A DNA stretch of 20,742 nucleotides from a virus: the IMG/VR virus record IMGVR_UViG_3300012198_000005, positions 1-20,742 of that record. One strand, written 5' to 3'. Below the pieces are notes generated by a model that saw only the letters and a list, made by a program, of their open reading frames with translations, was not told the DNA's origin and made no database searches. A program made the translations under genes and the position numbers. Below are positions 1-7,063 of the stretch, one piece after another; position 1 is the stretch's first letter, and each line of letters starts with the position of its first letter.

Positions 1-1439
1 CAAACACGTCCGCACCTGACCAAGCCGTATCTTCAATTGGAATAAACACATCTGAAACCATAGGTGTACCAGCTATTGCTCAGGTCATTTCGCCTGTGGG
101 AATAGACACATCAGGAAATGTTGGATTTCATAATGTAACTCTTAATCTTGCTCCACAAGGAATTACTAGTTTCGAGGCTTTTGGTAGTCCTCAAGTAATT
201 CAAAATCTCGTCACAGCGAGTATCGCCTCGACAGACTCGGTTGGCTTCCCCAGCATCGCTCAAGTAACCACCATAGCACCGAATGCAATAAACTCCGCAG
301 AAGCTCTTGGTAATGTCAATGTTGTCCAAGTCGTTGCTCCGCAAGGTATAGGTACTTCTGAATCCTTTGGCGTTCCTGCTCTATCATTAAACGTTGCCAC
401 AACCGGAATTCAATCGCAAGAAGCCTTTGGCTCACCGACTGTTGCGAATGTATCAACGGTTGCACCTGTGGGGATTCCTCCACAGGGGGCTGTTGGTCAG
501 CCATCTATAACTCTCAATATTTCTCTAAATGGGATATCTTCTCAAGAAGTTTTTGGTCTTCCGGTAACAACATTAACTCTTTCGCCCACCGGTATACCAA
601 CGCTAGAGACTTTCGGCGTTCCAGCCGTTTCAAATGTAACAACAATTGCGCCAACAGGAGTTTCTTCGCAAGAAGCTCTTGGTCAGATTGCTGTATCATT
701 TACTGTTCTTCCTCAGGGTATACCCAGCACTGCTCAGTTCGGGACCATTCAAACAACTTTAACTGTTTCTCCGGTAGGAATCCCTTCCGTTGAAATTTTA
801 GGTACTGCAACGGTTCAGAATGTAACAACCATTGCTCCGATTGGGATTCCGGCGCAAGAGCGTCTAGGAATTCCAGGTATTTCTCTGAGTATTTCTCCAA
901 CTGCTGTTTCGACAAACGAGACATTTGGCAACCCCTCACTTACAACTGGCGTCGTATCCATCGCTCCTGTGGGAATCGGCACACAGGAAGCCTTCGGCAT
1001 ACCATCGGTTTCTCAGGTAACCACAATATTCCCATTTGGGGTGTCAACTCAAGAACGCCTCGGGCTTCCAAGCGTATCACTGAACCTAACACCAATTGGG
1101 ATTTCTTCAAATGAATCACTAGGTAGCCCTTCCATAACGACGGGCGCTGTCACCGTTCAAGCTTATGGAATTCCAGCACAAACACAATTTGGTTCGTTCA
1201 CGGTAACATCAACGGGTCCTGGATTCGTTGTTATTACATACGGTATCCCAACCTCTTCGGCTGTGGGATTCCCCAACATATACCGCGCGCCGGATGTTGA
1301 GGTTTCAATACTTGGAAAGCCAATTAATGTGGTAATGCCTGGTGATGTTGTAAATCCTACAGTTAGCATCCAAACCATAGCATCCACAATCCCAACAGAT
1401 GTTGTTAATATTGAGGTGGCAACTGCTCAGGCTCCGTAA
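1..1439 (+). CDS. Repeat-built phage structural protein, probably tail fibre or surface protein (5' end missing)
   Basis: The reading frame is open from the left edge (first whole codon at base 3), so the N-terminus lies outside; a GTG at 96 is internal to the repeats and not a believable start. About 19 copies of a 20-23 residue unit are visible, of the form G-I-x-S/T-x-E-x-F/L-G-x-P-x-V/I, usually followed by an alternating Val/Thr/Ser strand ending in A-P. Unit lengths often run 20, 20, 22, giving a superrepeat near 62 residues. Roughly the last 55 residues, after YRAPDVEV, are not repeated. It is rich in Gly, Ser, Thr, Val and Pro and has no visible cysteine or membrane helix, which suits a beta-structured fibre. 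It is the only rightward gene and converges on the replication block. The structural role is inferred; the repeat type resembles proteins seen in environmental phages. Confidence 0.8.
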   Translation, partial: NTSAPDQAVSSIGINTSETIGVPAIAQVISPVGIDTSGNVGFHNVTLNLAPQGITSFEAFGSPQVIQNLVTASIASTDSVGFPSIAQVTTIAPNAINSAEALGNVNVVQVVAPQGIGTSESFGVPALSLNVATTGIQSQEAFGSPTVANVSTVAPVGIPPQGAVGQPSITLNISLNGISSQEVFGLPVTTLTLSPTGIPTLETFGVPAVSNVTTIAPTGVSSQEALGQIAVSFTVLPQGIPSTAQFGTIQTTLTVSPVGIPSVEILGTATVQNVTTIAPIGIPAQERLGIPGISLSISPTAVSTNETFGNPSLTTGVVSIAPVGIGTQEAFGIPSVSQVTTIFPFGVSTQERLGLPSVSLNLTPIGISSNESLGSPSITTGAVTVQAYGIPAQTQFGSFTVTSTGPGFVVITYGIPTSSAVGFPNIYRAPDVEVSILGKPINVVMPGDVVNPTVSIQTIASTIPTDVVNIEVATAQAP

Positions 1440-1671
1440 TATCTTCCAAAACAAGCTTAACTCGCTTGCCTGCTGCTCTTGCATAACTCATAAATGTATA
1501 AAGTTTGATATTGTGTTTCATAAGCTCTATGGCAGATACACCCCCCTGTGTGGTGCCTATTTCTTTAGCTAGTTCGCGTTGGCTTATACCTGACTCTTTT
1601 CTTTGCTTAGTCAAAGCAACTAATGCATCTGCTACTTCCTTATGATCTTCTATCCATTCATAGCTTATCAC
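1405..1671 (-). CDS. XRE-family helix-turn-helix protein, HigA-antitoxin-like
   Basis: An 88-residue protein with a helix-turn-helix at about residues 30-52 (SQRELAKEIGTTQGGVSAIE) and a C-terminal stretch FMSYARAAGKRVKLVLE that matches the YA-x-A-x-G-K-R ending of HigA-type antitoxins and related XRE regulators. The start is GTG, chosen because AAGGAAG sits just upstream, and it overlaps the end of the resolvase gene by 14 bases. No toxin gene lies next to it, so a stand-alone phage regulator is more likely than a toxin-antitoxin pair. Its last 35 bases overlap the end of the oppositely oriented fibre gene, leaving no room for a terminator between the two transcripts. Confidence 0.8.
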   Translation of the reverse strand: MISYEWIEDHKEVADALVALTKQRKESGISQRELAKEIGTTQGGVSAIELMKHNIKLYTFMSYARAAGKRVKLVLEDITEPEQLPPQY

Positions 1672-2083
1672 GAAGCTTCCTTAACATGTCATCGTGCCAT
1701 TTTGGTTCGGTATTTCCTCTGTACGTCAAAAGCACGCGAAGTGCATCCATCGCGTGCTTCTGTCCTGGTTTCCACAGACCAAGAGCCTTTATCTTATCAT
1801 CTGTCCAAAATGATTTTGCGGTTGCTGGAAGCATAGTGCTTGTTGGCACGTCGTGTTGCTGAGCCCAAAGTCGAAGAACTCCAATGACCTGAAGACTATA
1901 AAGTTCTGTGTTTATGATTTGTGGTCTATGTTTAAAATCTTCATAAACGATAAAGGTAGGATTTCGAAAACTCAAAAAGTCATATATGCCTTTTAAGCTT
2001 TCCGAAAGATGACCGAATTGATACGTTTCTCTCATTGTCATGGCATAACCAGTTGTTAAGCCAGGATCAAAACTAATGATCAT
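1658..2083 (-). CDS. RuvC-like Holliday junction resolvase (phage type)
   Basis: A 141-residue RNase H-fold nuclease expected to cut four-way or branched DNA during recombination and before packaging. Visible acidic positions fit RuvC: D6 in IISFDPGLTTGYA, E48 in FIVYEDF, and the C-terminal pair H110/D113 in KHAMDALR. Length is slightly below that of bacterial RuvC (about 170) and typical of phage versions. The ATG overlaps the TGA of the preceding small gene as ATGA, so translation is probably coupled. It lies at the distal end of the leftward block, which also encodes a Cas4-like nuclease and a Sak4-like protein. The resolvase call is strong; its exact substrate cannot be read from sequence. 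Confidence 0.85.
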   Translation of the reverse strand: MIISFDPGLTTGYAMTMRETYQFGHLSESLKGIYDFLSFRNPTFIVYEDFKHRPQIINTELYSLQVIGVLRLWAQQHDVPTSTMLPATAKSFWTDDKIKALGLWKPGQKHAMDALRVLLTYRGNTEPKWHDDMLRKLRDKL

Positions 2084-2277
2084 CTCTTTCTTCTGTCGGC
2101 TCTGTTAGGAATAACAACAGTTTTCTCTTCTTCAATTACATCAGGTTGTTTAGGGTAAAGAGCGAAATAGATATTTAGCAATGATTGTCTAGCGTCATCC
2201 ATGGTAATGTTGGATTTGGTAGCTAGTTCTTTAGCCAATAATTCTAGCTGTTGTTCGTTAATAAGCAATCTATTCAT
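2080..2277 (-). CDS. Small hypothetical protein (65 aa)
   Basis: I do not recognise this protein. The frame is open further upstream, but the start chosen is the ATG preceded by GGAGAAG that overlaps the TGA of the upstream gene as ATGA; its own stop makes the same overlap with the resolvase start. The sequence is mostly helical, with a central segment LLNIYFALYPKQPD and a strongly basic end (NRADRRKR). The position between two coupled genes suggests a replication or recombination accessory role, but that is only context. Confidence 0.65.
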   Translation of the reverse strand: MNRLLINEQQLELLAKELATKSNITMDDARQSLLNIYFALYPKQPDVIEEEKTVVIPNRADRRKR

Positions 2278-2501
2278 AACTTCTCCACACTTACTCTCCA
2301 AGCATACTTGTTTAGTTGCTTTACTTCCGAACATACAGCAATAAATGCAGCACCCCAATCGAGAACGCCTTCATTAGTATCAGTACAAACGACCATGACC
2401 TCTTGTCCAAGGGTGAATTCTTTTGCATAACCCTCGGTTACAAGGCCAAAAATTCTTGGGTAATTGTTTTGATCCCATTCGATTACTGGCCATTTCTTCA
2501 T
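2274..2501 (-). CDS. Hypothetical protein (75 aa)
   Basis: No family recognised. It is a compact protein of mixed strands with several aromatic residues (KKWPVIEWDQNNYPRIFG near the N-terminus) and two cysteines. AAGGA lies about 13 bases before the ATG, rather far, but the ATG overlaps the TGA of the preceding 54-residue gene (ATGA), so coupled initiation is likely. Its stop overlaps the next start in the same way. It may be a small beta-barrel-like binding protein, which is a guess from strand pattern only. Confidence 0.65.
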   Translation of the reverse strand: MKKWPVIEWDQNNYPRIFGLVTEGYAKEFTLGQEVMVVCTDTNEGVLDWGAAFIAVCSEVKQLNKYAWRVSVEKL

Positions 2502-2662
2502 GTGTCCGTTTTATCCTTGGTTAGGGTCGTCGAGGACGGCTCAATTAAAAGCGTCTCTAGCCTGGCCCTAGCCCTGAGCAGGCGATTAATTCGAACATCG
2601 AGTCGAGTCACCGCACGACGCAAGATCGTTTGGTGAACTCGTTCGTCATCTTCTTTGGTCAC
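2498..2662 (-). CDS. Small basic helical protein (54 aa)
   Basis: This gene fills what looks like a gap. It begins with GTG at 2662 in a GTGA overlap with the stop of the DUF397 gene and ends with a TGA that overlaps the ATG of the next gene (ATGA). The predicted peptide is highly charged and helical, with heptad-like leucine and arginine spacing in residues 14-40 (for example RLDVRINRLLRARARLETLL), so a short coiled coil is likely. The exact overlaps at both ends and coding-like composition support it. Function unknown; nucleic-acid binding is possible given the arginines. Confidence 0.6.
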   Translation of the reverse strand: MTKEDDERVHQTILRRAVTRLDVRINRLLRARARLETLLIEPSSTTLTKDKTDT

Positions 2663-2895
2663 TTATCTAACTCACCAGACTTTATGGTGTCGATGAAATT
2701 TGCAAAAACATCCTTAGGAAATGCGAGAGTACCTTTGTCACGGTTCTTAGTATCACGAATGAACACGGTGTCGGTTGTGTTTTTTGGTTCGAAACAGTTT
2801 CCATTGCCCATCGACCGGCGAGGCTTGCGCCAACCAACCTCGGACTGCGTCGAGGTAGCGGTCGAGAAGGTAGATTTAACCCAAGTTATTGTCAT
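2659..2895 (-). CDS. DUF397-domain protein with altered N-terminal motif
   Basis: This 78-residue protein matches DUF397, a small domain largely confined to Actinobacteria and usually encoded beside XRE regulators in Streptomyces and relatives. Seen here: W5-x-K-S-T-F-S, then GNGNCFE, then VFIRDTKNRDKGTLAF and FANFIDTIKSGE, which follow the family pattern W-x-KS-S-x-S ... NCVE ... VRDSK ... L-x-F ... W-x-x-F. About 20 extra residues separate the first motif from GNGNCFE, and they contain a second W-R-K-P. I chose the ATG preceded by GAAAGAAG; an in-frame ATG ten codons upstream (2925) is possible. It overlaps the membrane-protein gene. In hosts, family members modulate partner HTH proteins; the phage partner is unknown. 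Confidence 0.7.
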   Translation of the reverse strand: MTITWVKSTFSTATSTQSEVGWRKPRRSMGNGNCFEPKNTTDTVFIRDTKNRDKGTLAFPKDVFANFIDTIKSGELDK

Positions 2896-3112
2896 TAGAT
2901 TCTTCTTTCTTCTTTCGATACGCATCGGCGAAATGCTTACCTATCCAACCAACCAAAACACTTACTAGTGCAGTTGTCACTGTCTGTGGAACGTAGTGCA
3001 CGAATAACCACGTTATAGTTGGACCGTTATGTGTGGAAAAGAAAAGCTCTAATCCCACAGTCCACAAGACAGCCGTGACCATGAGGAGAATTTTCCACCA
3101 AGATTTATTCAT
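2876..3112 (-). CDS. Small two-helix membrane protein (holin-like topology)
   Basis: A 78-residue protein with a basic N-terminus (MNKSWWK), one hydrophobic helix at about residues 6-25, a short loop, a second hydrophobic stretch at about 33-58 and a charged hydrophilic tail (DAYRKKKEESNDNN). The start is set by GAGGAG six bases before the ATG; an upstream in-frame codon would add six residues and lacks that signal. Size, two helices and charged tail fit a class II holin or another phage inner-membrane peptide, but no endolysin is visible in this window, so the holin idea is weak. It overlaps its neighbours by 8 and 20 bases. Confidence 0.7.
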   Translation of the reverse strand: MNKSWWKILLMVTAVLWTVGLELFFSTHNGPTITWLFVHYVPQTVTTALVSVLVGWIGKHFADAYRKKKEESNDNNLG

Positions 3113-3335
3113 GTTTCTCCTCTGTACCAAAATACTTTACATCTACAATTTCTCCAGACAGATCAGGATATCTTTCCTTAAGTTCATGCAAAAGTATTTC
3201 AGCTAAGGTGAAGGCGCTTTGCTCAGAAGCAACAGGACCAACAAAGAAGTCATCATTATGCCAGCTAACAAATGCTACGTATCCACTTGTCGGACAATTG
3301 TAGCCTTCCCACCCAATTTTCATTGTTTTCGCCAT
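3105..3335 (-). CDS. Hypothetical protein (76 aa)
   Basis: Unrecognised acidic protein. The pattern is a beta-rich N-terminal half (KIGWEGYNCPTSGYVAFVSW) followed by an amphipathic helix (AFTLAEILLHELKERYPD) and a final strand (GEIVDVKYFG). AAGGAG lies ten bases before the chosen ATG. The gene overlaps the downstream membrane-protein gene by eight bases. No catalytic motif is visible. Confidence 0.65.
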   Translation of the reverse strand: MAKTMKIGWEGYNCPTSGYVAFVSWHNDDFFVGPVASEQSAFTLAEILLHELKERYPDLSGEIVDVKYFGTEEKHE

Positions 3336-3343
3336 TGCATCAC

Positions 3344-3610
3344 TTACTCCTTATAAGAAAGTTCCAAACCTAATATTTTTAGAACTCCATCGTATTCAAA
3401 TCTTATATTGAAGTCCTTTCCTCCTTCTTTTATCCATTTTTGTCTCATAAAGTAAAGCACGCTAGTAATAATTTCTTTTGGTTCGTAAGCTCTTTCTATC
3501 GACAAATCACTCCACGAACCAACAATCCATTGGGTAGTTTTTGTATCATAGATCTTTATCTCTGTTGAGGCCAAAAAAGGATTATGCCATACGTCATATG
3601 CTAACGTCAA
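3344..3610 (-). CDS. Hypothetical protein (88 aa) with TTG start
   Basis: Unrecognised. The start is TTG, accepted because a good ribosome-binding site, TAGGAG, sits six bases upstream and no ATG or GTG lies near. The protein alternates predicted strands and helices (for example TEIKIYDTKTTQWIVGSW, then a helix with IITSVLYFMRQKWIKEG, then FNIRFEYDGV), giving a small alpha/beta domain. Its layout of strands, helix and strands echoes the 76-residue protein encoded next to it, so the two may be distant relatives, but the similarity is only at the level of pattern. Confidence 0.6.
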   Translation of the reverse strand: MTLAYDVWHNPFLASTEIKIYDTKTTQWIVGSWSDLSIERAYEPKEIITSVLYFMRQKWIKEGGKDFNIRFEYDGVLKILGLELSYKE

Positions 3611-3612
3611 GA

Positions 3613-3936
3613 TTAACTCCTATTAGTCGGCTCTCCTAGCACTCTTGCTAGCCGTATTCTATTTTTATGATTAAGATTGTAACACCTAAGATCTTGGACA
3701 TTGGTCGGAGGAACGTGGAAAACCTCCTCACCACCATCCATGACCCATTCTTCGCCAAACTTCCCTGGCCACTTCTTCTCGATCCACAGCCAAATACGAA
3801 GTGTTGGCCTTTCGTACAGGTGATGGTAAGCCCATGCTACGAGGAAGTTAAAGATTGGTTGCGTATAAGTATCGGTGTAAGGGGTAACGGTTTCTCTTTC
3901 CCAAATTTCGCCACGTTCTTTGAGAGTTAAGCGCAT
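3613..3936 (-). CDS. Hypothetical protein (107 aa)
   Basis: Unrecognised. It is rich in aromatic residues in the middle (FNFLVAWAYHHLYERP, then RIWLWIEKKWPGKFG) and ends in a basic segment (NHKNRIRLARVLGEPTNRS). I prefer the ATG one base after the TAA of the lipoprotein gene; a TTG 11 codons upstream would run inside that gene. Only a weak G-rich signal precedes the ATG, so reinitiation after the upstream gene is plausible. No signal peptide, membrane helix or catalytic motif is clear. Confidence 0.55.
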   Translation of the reverse strand: MRLTLKERGEIWERETVTPYTDTYTQPIFNFLVAWAYHHLYERPTLRIWLWIEKKWPGKFGEEWVMDGGEEVFHVPPTNVQDLRCYNLNHKNRIRLARVLGEPTNRS

Positions 3937-3937
3937 T

Positions 3938-4426
3938 TTATCGTGGCCCCCAGTTCGTAAACATCTCAATTTGTGCTTGCTCTAAAGTCATTGTTCCATT
4001 GCACACCTTTAGATGATCCGCGTTTTCACGGACATCTTTCTTTTTAGCCTCAGCTATTGGTTCGGGCCACAGGTTGTGTGCGTCAATTGGATTACCACCA
4101 AGCTCTAACGGAATCCAATGATCTTCTTCGTAATGGCTTAGATCTTGATCGGATTTACCCACTAGTTGTTGTTTCTTAAGGTTCGTGGTGTAAGATGATG
4201 GTGGCCGGATTGTGTCTGTGTATCCTGGTTTGCAAATGTTATCTTTGATGTTGTTCTGCTTAACTGCAGGATTGAGCATGTAGGATGGAATGTAAACTGG
4301 ACCTGCTACCGAAGTTGAATTGCTTGGTTCTTCACTACTCGGCATGATGGATTCACTCGGATCGACAAACCGACCATGTGCACAGCCAGCTAACAATAGT
4401 ACCGATACTAGGAAAATTCGTCTCAC
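3938..4426 (-). CDS. Lipoprotein with HNH-like nuclease domain
   Basis: A 162-residue exported protein. The N-terminus is VRR plus a hydrophobic stretch ending in the lipobox L12-A-G-C15, so the mature protein should be anchored by a lipid at Cys15 on the outside of the membrane. After a Ser/Pro-rich linker (24-45) comes a domain with C65-K-P-G-Y-T, E101-D102-H103-x-I-P-L-E-L-G-G, N118-L-W-P-E, K130-D and C142-N-G, the pattern of a secreted HNH-like (beta-beta-alpha metal) nuclease family common in bacteria. D102, H103 and N118 are the likely metal or catalytic positions; C65 and C142 could form a disulfide. The GTG start follows GGGGAG and overlaps the polymerase stop as GTGA; an ATG four codons upstream lacks a good site. 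Nuclease activity is inferred. Confidence 0.75.
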   Translation of the reverse strand: MRRIFLVSVLLLAGCAHGRFVDPSESIMPSSEEPSNSTSVAGPVYIPSYMLNPAVKQNNIKDNICKPGYTDTIRPPSSYTTNLKKQQLVGKSDQDLSHYEEDHWIPLELGGNPIDAHNLWPEPIAEAKKKDVRENADHLKVCNGTMTLEQAQIEMFTNWGPR

Positions 4427-6744
4427 AGTTCTCCCCATCGGAAACCAGTTGTCATGTCAATTTCGAACGGAACGTAATCTGTGAATTCACGTGCTGAATC
4501 AAGCATGGCTGTTCGTACCAACTCGGCCGTTCGATCAACGTTACGTTTATTACATTCGAAGATAAGCGCGTCGTGAATGGTAAGACGTATAGTAGCAAGA
4601 TCAGCCAGGTGAGATGACACGTTACACAAAGCCGTGAGGCAAATATCACTGGCAATACTCTGCGGCAAGAAGGACAATGCCTCATTGAGCACGTCCTTCC
4701 TGTTTCGATCAGTAATAAGCCAAAAAGATCTTTTACGTCCATAAGGCGTCGTCAGATCCCCTCCGGACAATACGTTATGTTTTATCTTTGCTTGCCATGC
4801 AACGACTCCAGGAATAAGGGCGTTGAACTCGCGCATCATTGCTGAAGTTTCCCGAACACTCATCTCTAATCCATGATCCAGATGTAATGCTCTTGCAATA
4901 GAAGCCGCTTCTCGGCCGTACGCATTGCCGTAGAATATGGACTTCATAGTAACGCGTTGCTCTTTTCCCCACTTGCCTTCCCCGAAGATATCGTTGCATA
5001 GCTCGTTGAAGATGTCCCGAGACGGATCGCAGAAGATACCTCTTAAGTATTCGTCTTTAGCGAGTGTTGCGATAACACGTCCCTCAGCTTGCTTATAATC
5101 AAGCTGCACGAGGACGTTATCTTCGCTGGTGGCGGTGAATTGGTTTCGGATATATTTTTCCCGGACGACATTTTGTAGATTCGGATCTCGACTAGAAAGT
5201 CGTCCGGAAGTCGTTCCGTGGAGCAAATAAGTAGTGTAGACTTTTCCTCGATATACCCTTTTGGCAAGACCTTTGACGTACGTGCCATAAAGTTTGGCTC
5301 GCTTTCGATGAAGAAGTAGTTGTTCGGTAAATTCCAAAACTTCGCCGTCAATCTTTTCGGATAACTCCTTCAGAAAGTCAGCGTTAGTTGTTGGTAGAAT
5401 TAATCCATTTTCAGCATAATATCTTTGCACCTGTGGGACGGAGCGAGGATTGATATCTCGCCCAACAATACCACTAATTTGAATTTCAATTTTTTCTAGT
5501 TCTGATTCGAATTGTTTGTGGAGTTCGGCATTGTAATCGAGGTCGAACGTGAGCCCTGCCATTTCAAGGTCAATGAGGACGTTTCCTGCACGAACCAAAA
5601 AATCGTGTTTCCGTCTATCGTCCACAGACATCTCACGAGAGAAAAGTTCAAAAAGGTCCCAGGTACAGACGACATCATAAGCGTTATACCGATAAAGGAT
5701 GGCCCGTGGAATATCAGCATAGTTACCGCTGCGCGGGACATACTGCCGTATCTCCTGCTCATAATCGGGTGCACCTAGTCGTTCGATGGAAAGCTGCTTA
5801 AGTCCATGGCGTCCAGGACGTTCATCAAGACAGTTGGAGGCAAGCATCGTGTCAAACCATAGCTTTTGCTCACCCGCCACGTTACGAAGTCCGGCAAGGT
5901 CAAATTTTCCGTTGTGAGCAATGAGTTTAACTCTTGGTAGAACGTCCCTGAGTGCAGTTCCAACAAGGGGGTGGTTAATGGCGTTCTCCCCAAGTACCAC
6001 AGCTTGTCCCCGCGCAAATGAGATGCCCAAGCAGAGCAAAGGGTATTCACTTGGATGGACGTAAACGCTGTCTTTTTCAACGCCACATTCAATGTCAAGT
6101 ACGAAGCGATCAAATCTGCTTCCAAGTTCCTGCACCACTCGCGCGGCAATGACAGGATCGTCAAATACCCTGATTTGTGGCTCAGCCCAATCATTGACTT
6201 TCCAACCTTTTATTTTACCTACGTCAGTGACAAAGTCTGGAAAGGCATCTGGAGACCTAAGACAATAAGCTGGATGCCAAGTAGCAATTACGCCAATTTT
6301 GGAATCTAACTTGTAGGGTTTAGAAGGTCCAACTCGGAGCTTCCGCATCGACGATTTATTGCCGTCTAGGAGAGAGTACGCAGCCGCTTTTCCCACAGCA
6401 AGGATCGTGCTCACACCGCTCTCCGCAAGCTCTCTGTGGAGACGAGGAGCGCACGCGGCCAGCGCAGCTTTAGGAGGATCTTCATTGCCGTCCGGTCGAC
6501 AAAGTACACTATTGGAAATCATTACATCTTGACGATCTAAATTGTGATGCCTAAGAACCTGGTTTAAAAGATCTCCTGAAGGTCCGGTGAAAGGTATGCC
6601 ATATGCAGCTTCGTACGCACCAGGAGCTTCGCCGATGACGGCTATCTTCCCGGATGGTTTTGGATTTAAAGTTGGCACGTATCCGCCGCGATGCTGATAA
6701 GGGCAACGCTCGCATTCAGCATAGGGATGCTTACGAGTTTCCAT
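4423..6744 (-). CDS. Uracil-DNA glycosylase fused to family A DNA polymerase
   Basis: The 773-residue replicative polymerase has three parts. Residues 1-190 form a family 4-like uracil-DNA glycosylase: G38-E-A-P-G42, H157-P-A-Y160, and four cysteines (C11, C14, C82, C98) spaced as iron-sulfur ligands. Residues 190-375 are a DEDDy 3'-5' exonuclease: D217/E219, D282 in AHNGKFD, Y353-x3-D357. The rest is the polymerase: TSGRLSSRDPNLQN, motif A D549, motif B R597-x3-K601-x3-Y605-x3-Y609, motif C H724-D725. Tyrosine 605 sits where E. coli Pol I has F762, as in T7. Such fusions occur in several phages of Gram-positive hosts. The glycosylase may remove uracil at the fork. The ATG has a distant GAGGG and overlaps the preceding gene by 14 bases. 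Confidence 0.93.
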   Translation of the reverse strand: METRKHPYAECERCPYQHRGGYVPTLNPKPSGKIAVIGEAPGAYEAAYGIPFTGPSGDLLNQVLRHHNLDRQDVMISNSVLCRPDGNEDPPKAALAACAPRLHRELAESGVSTILAVGKAAAYSLLDGNKSSMRKLRVGPSKPYKLDSKIGVIATWHPAYCLRSPDAFPDFVTDVGKIKGWKVNDWAEPQIRVFDDPVIAARVVQELGSRFDRFVLDIECGVEKDSVYVHPSEYPLLCLGISFARGQAVVLGENAINHPLVGTALRDVLPRVKLIAHNGKFDLAGLRNVAGEQKLWFDTMLASNCLDERPGRHGLKQLSIERLGAPDYEQEIRQYVPRSGNYADIPRAILYRYNAYDVVCTWDLFELFSREMSVDDRRKHDFLVRAGNVLIDLEMAGLTFDLDYNAELHKQFESELEKIEIQISGIVGRDINPRSVPQVQRYYAENGLILPTTNADFLKELSEKIDGEVLEFTEQLLLHRKRAKLYGTYVKGLAKRVYRGKVYTTYLLHGTTSGRLSSRDPNLQNVVREKYIRNQFTATSEDNVLVQLDYKQAEGRVIATLAKDEYLRGIFCDPSRDIFNELCNDIFGEGKWGKEQRVTMKSIFYGNAYGREAASIARALHLDHGLEMSVRETSAMMREFNALIPGVVAWQAKIKHNVLSGGDLTTPYGRKRSFWLITDRNRKDVLNEALSFLPQSIASDICLTALCNVSSHLADLATIRLTIHDALIFECNKRNVDRTAELVRTAMLDSAREFTDYVPFEIDMTTGFRWGEL

Positions 6745-6913
6745 AGGATTTAAAACCCTCAGACTTAGGCATCTGTCGGAAGATGTAGAGCACAGTAGCT
6801 AAGTTTGCAATATCGGCCAACATCGCGTCAACGTCATCCGGTGGGTTAATCATTTCCCATCGCTCTGTCCTGATGTCTTCAAACTTACGAAGTGCATCTT
6901 CTTGCCAAGTCAT
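6731..6913 (-). CDS. Small acidic hypothetical protein (60 aa)
   Basis: Unrecognised helical protein: a charged first helix (QEDALRKFEDIRTERWEM), then a second, more hydrophobic helix (DAMLADIANLATVLYIFRQM). It overlaps the polymerase start by 14 bases and follows the 46-residue gene by one base, so it belongs to the replication operon. The ribosome-binding site is poor (GGTTGGT), suggesting coupled translation. A polymerase accessory role is possible from position only. Confidence 0.6.
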   Translation of the reverse strand: MTWQEDALRKFEDIRTERWEMINPPDDVDAMLADIANLATVLYIFRQMPKSEGFKSYGNS

Positions 6914-6914
6914 T

Positions 6915-7055
6915 TTACCAACCCATAATTTTCTGCATAAGAGTCTTCTTCATCCCTCTGTGGCATCCTTGATGAAGGTACCGCTTCCAGATTGGTACGG
7001 AGAAATGACCGAAAACCGCACCAACCTTGAATTCATACGTGTGCGAATAAGACAC
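6915..7055 (-). CDS. Small basic protein (46 aa), GTG start
   Basis: This gene occupies the space between the primase-helicase and the 60-residue gene. A near-perfect AGGAGG precedes the GTG by four bases and part of it follows directly on the primase-helicase stop, while the TAA ends one base before the next ATG. The peptide is basic and aromatic (for example FKVGAVFGHFSVPIWKRYLH), with a lysine-rich C-terminal helix (RGMKKTLMQKIMGW). The strong ribosome-binding site and exact fit between neighbours argue for a real gene. Function unknown. Confidence 0.65.
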   Translation of the reverse strand: MSYSHTYEFKVGAVFGHFSVPIWKRYLHQGCHRGMKKTLMQKIMGW

Positions 7056-7063
7056 TTTTCCTC

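Noticed and set aside
1-1439. CRISPR array or DNA tandem repeats
   Set aside because: The periodicity is at protein level with diverged DNA; there are no identical repeats separated by unique spacers anywhere in the window.
1405-1671. HigBA-type toxin-antitoxin pair
   Set aside because: The HTH resembles HigA, but neighbours are a fibre gene and a resolvase; no toxin-like protein is adjacent.
2630-2968. Plus-strand frame containing DCVEVA, like the DUF397 motif NCVEVA
   Set aside because: The minus strand encodes the better DUF397 match (W-KS-x-FS, GNGNCFE, RDTKN, LAF) in an operon with proper overlaps; the plus-strand hexapeptide looks like coincidence.
2876-3112. Holin
   Set aside because: Topology fits, but no endolysin or other lysis gene is visible, so I left it as a small membrane protein.
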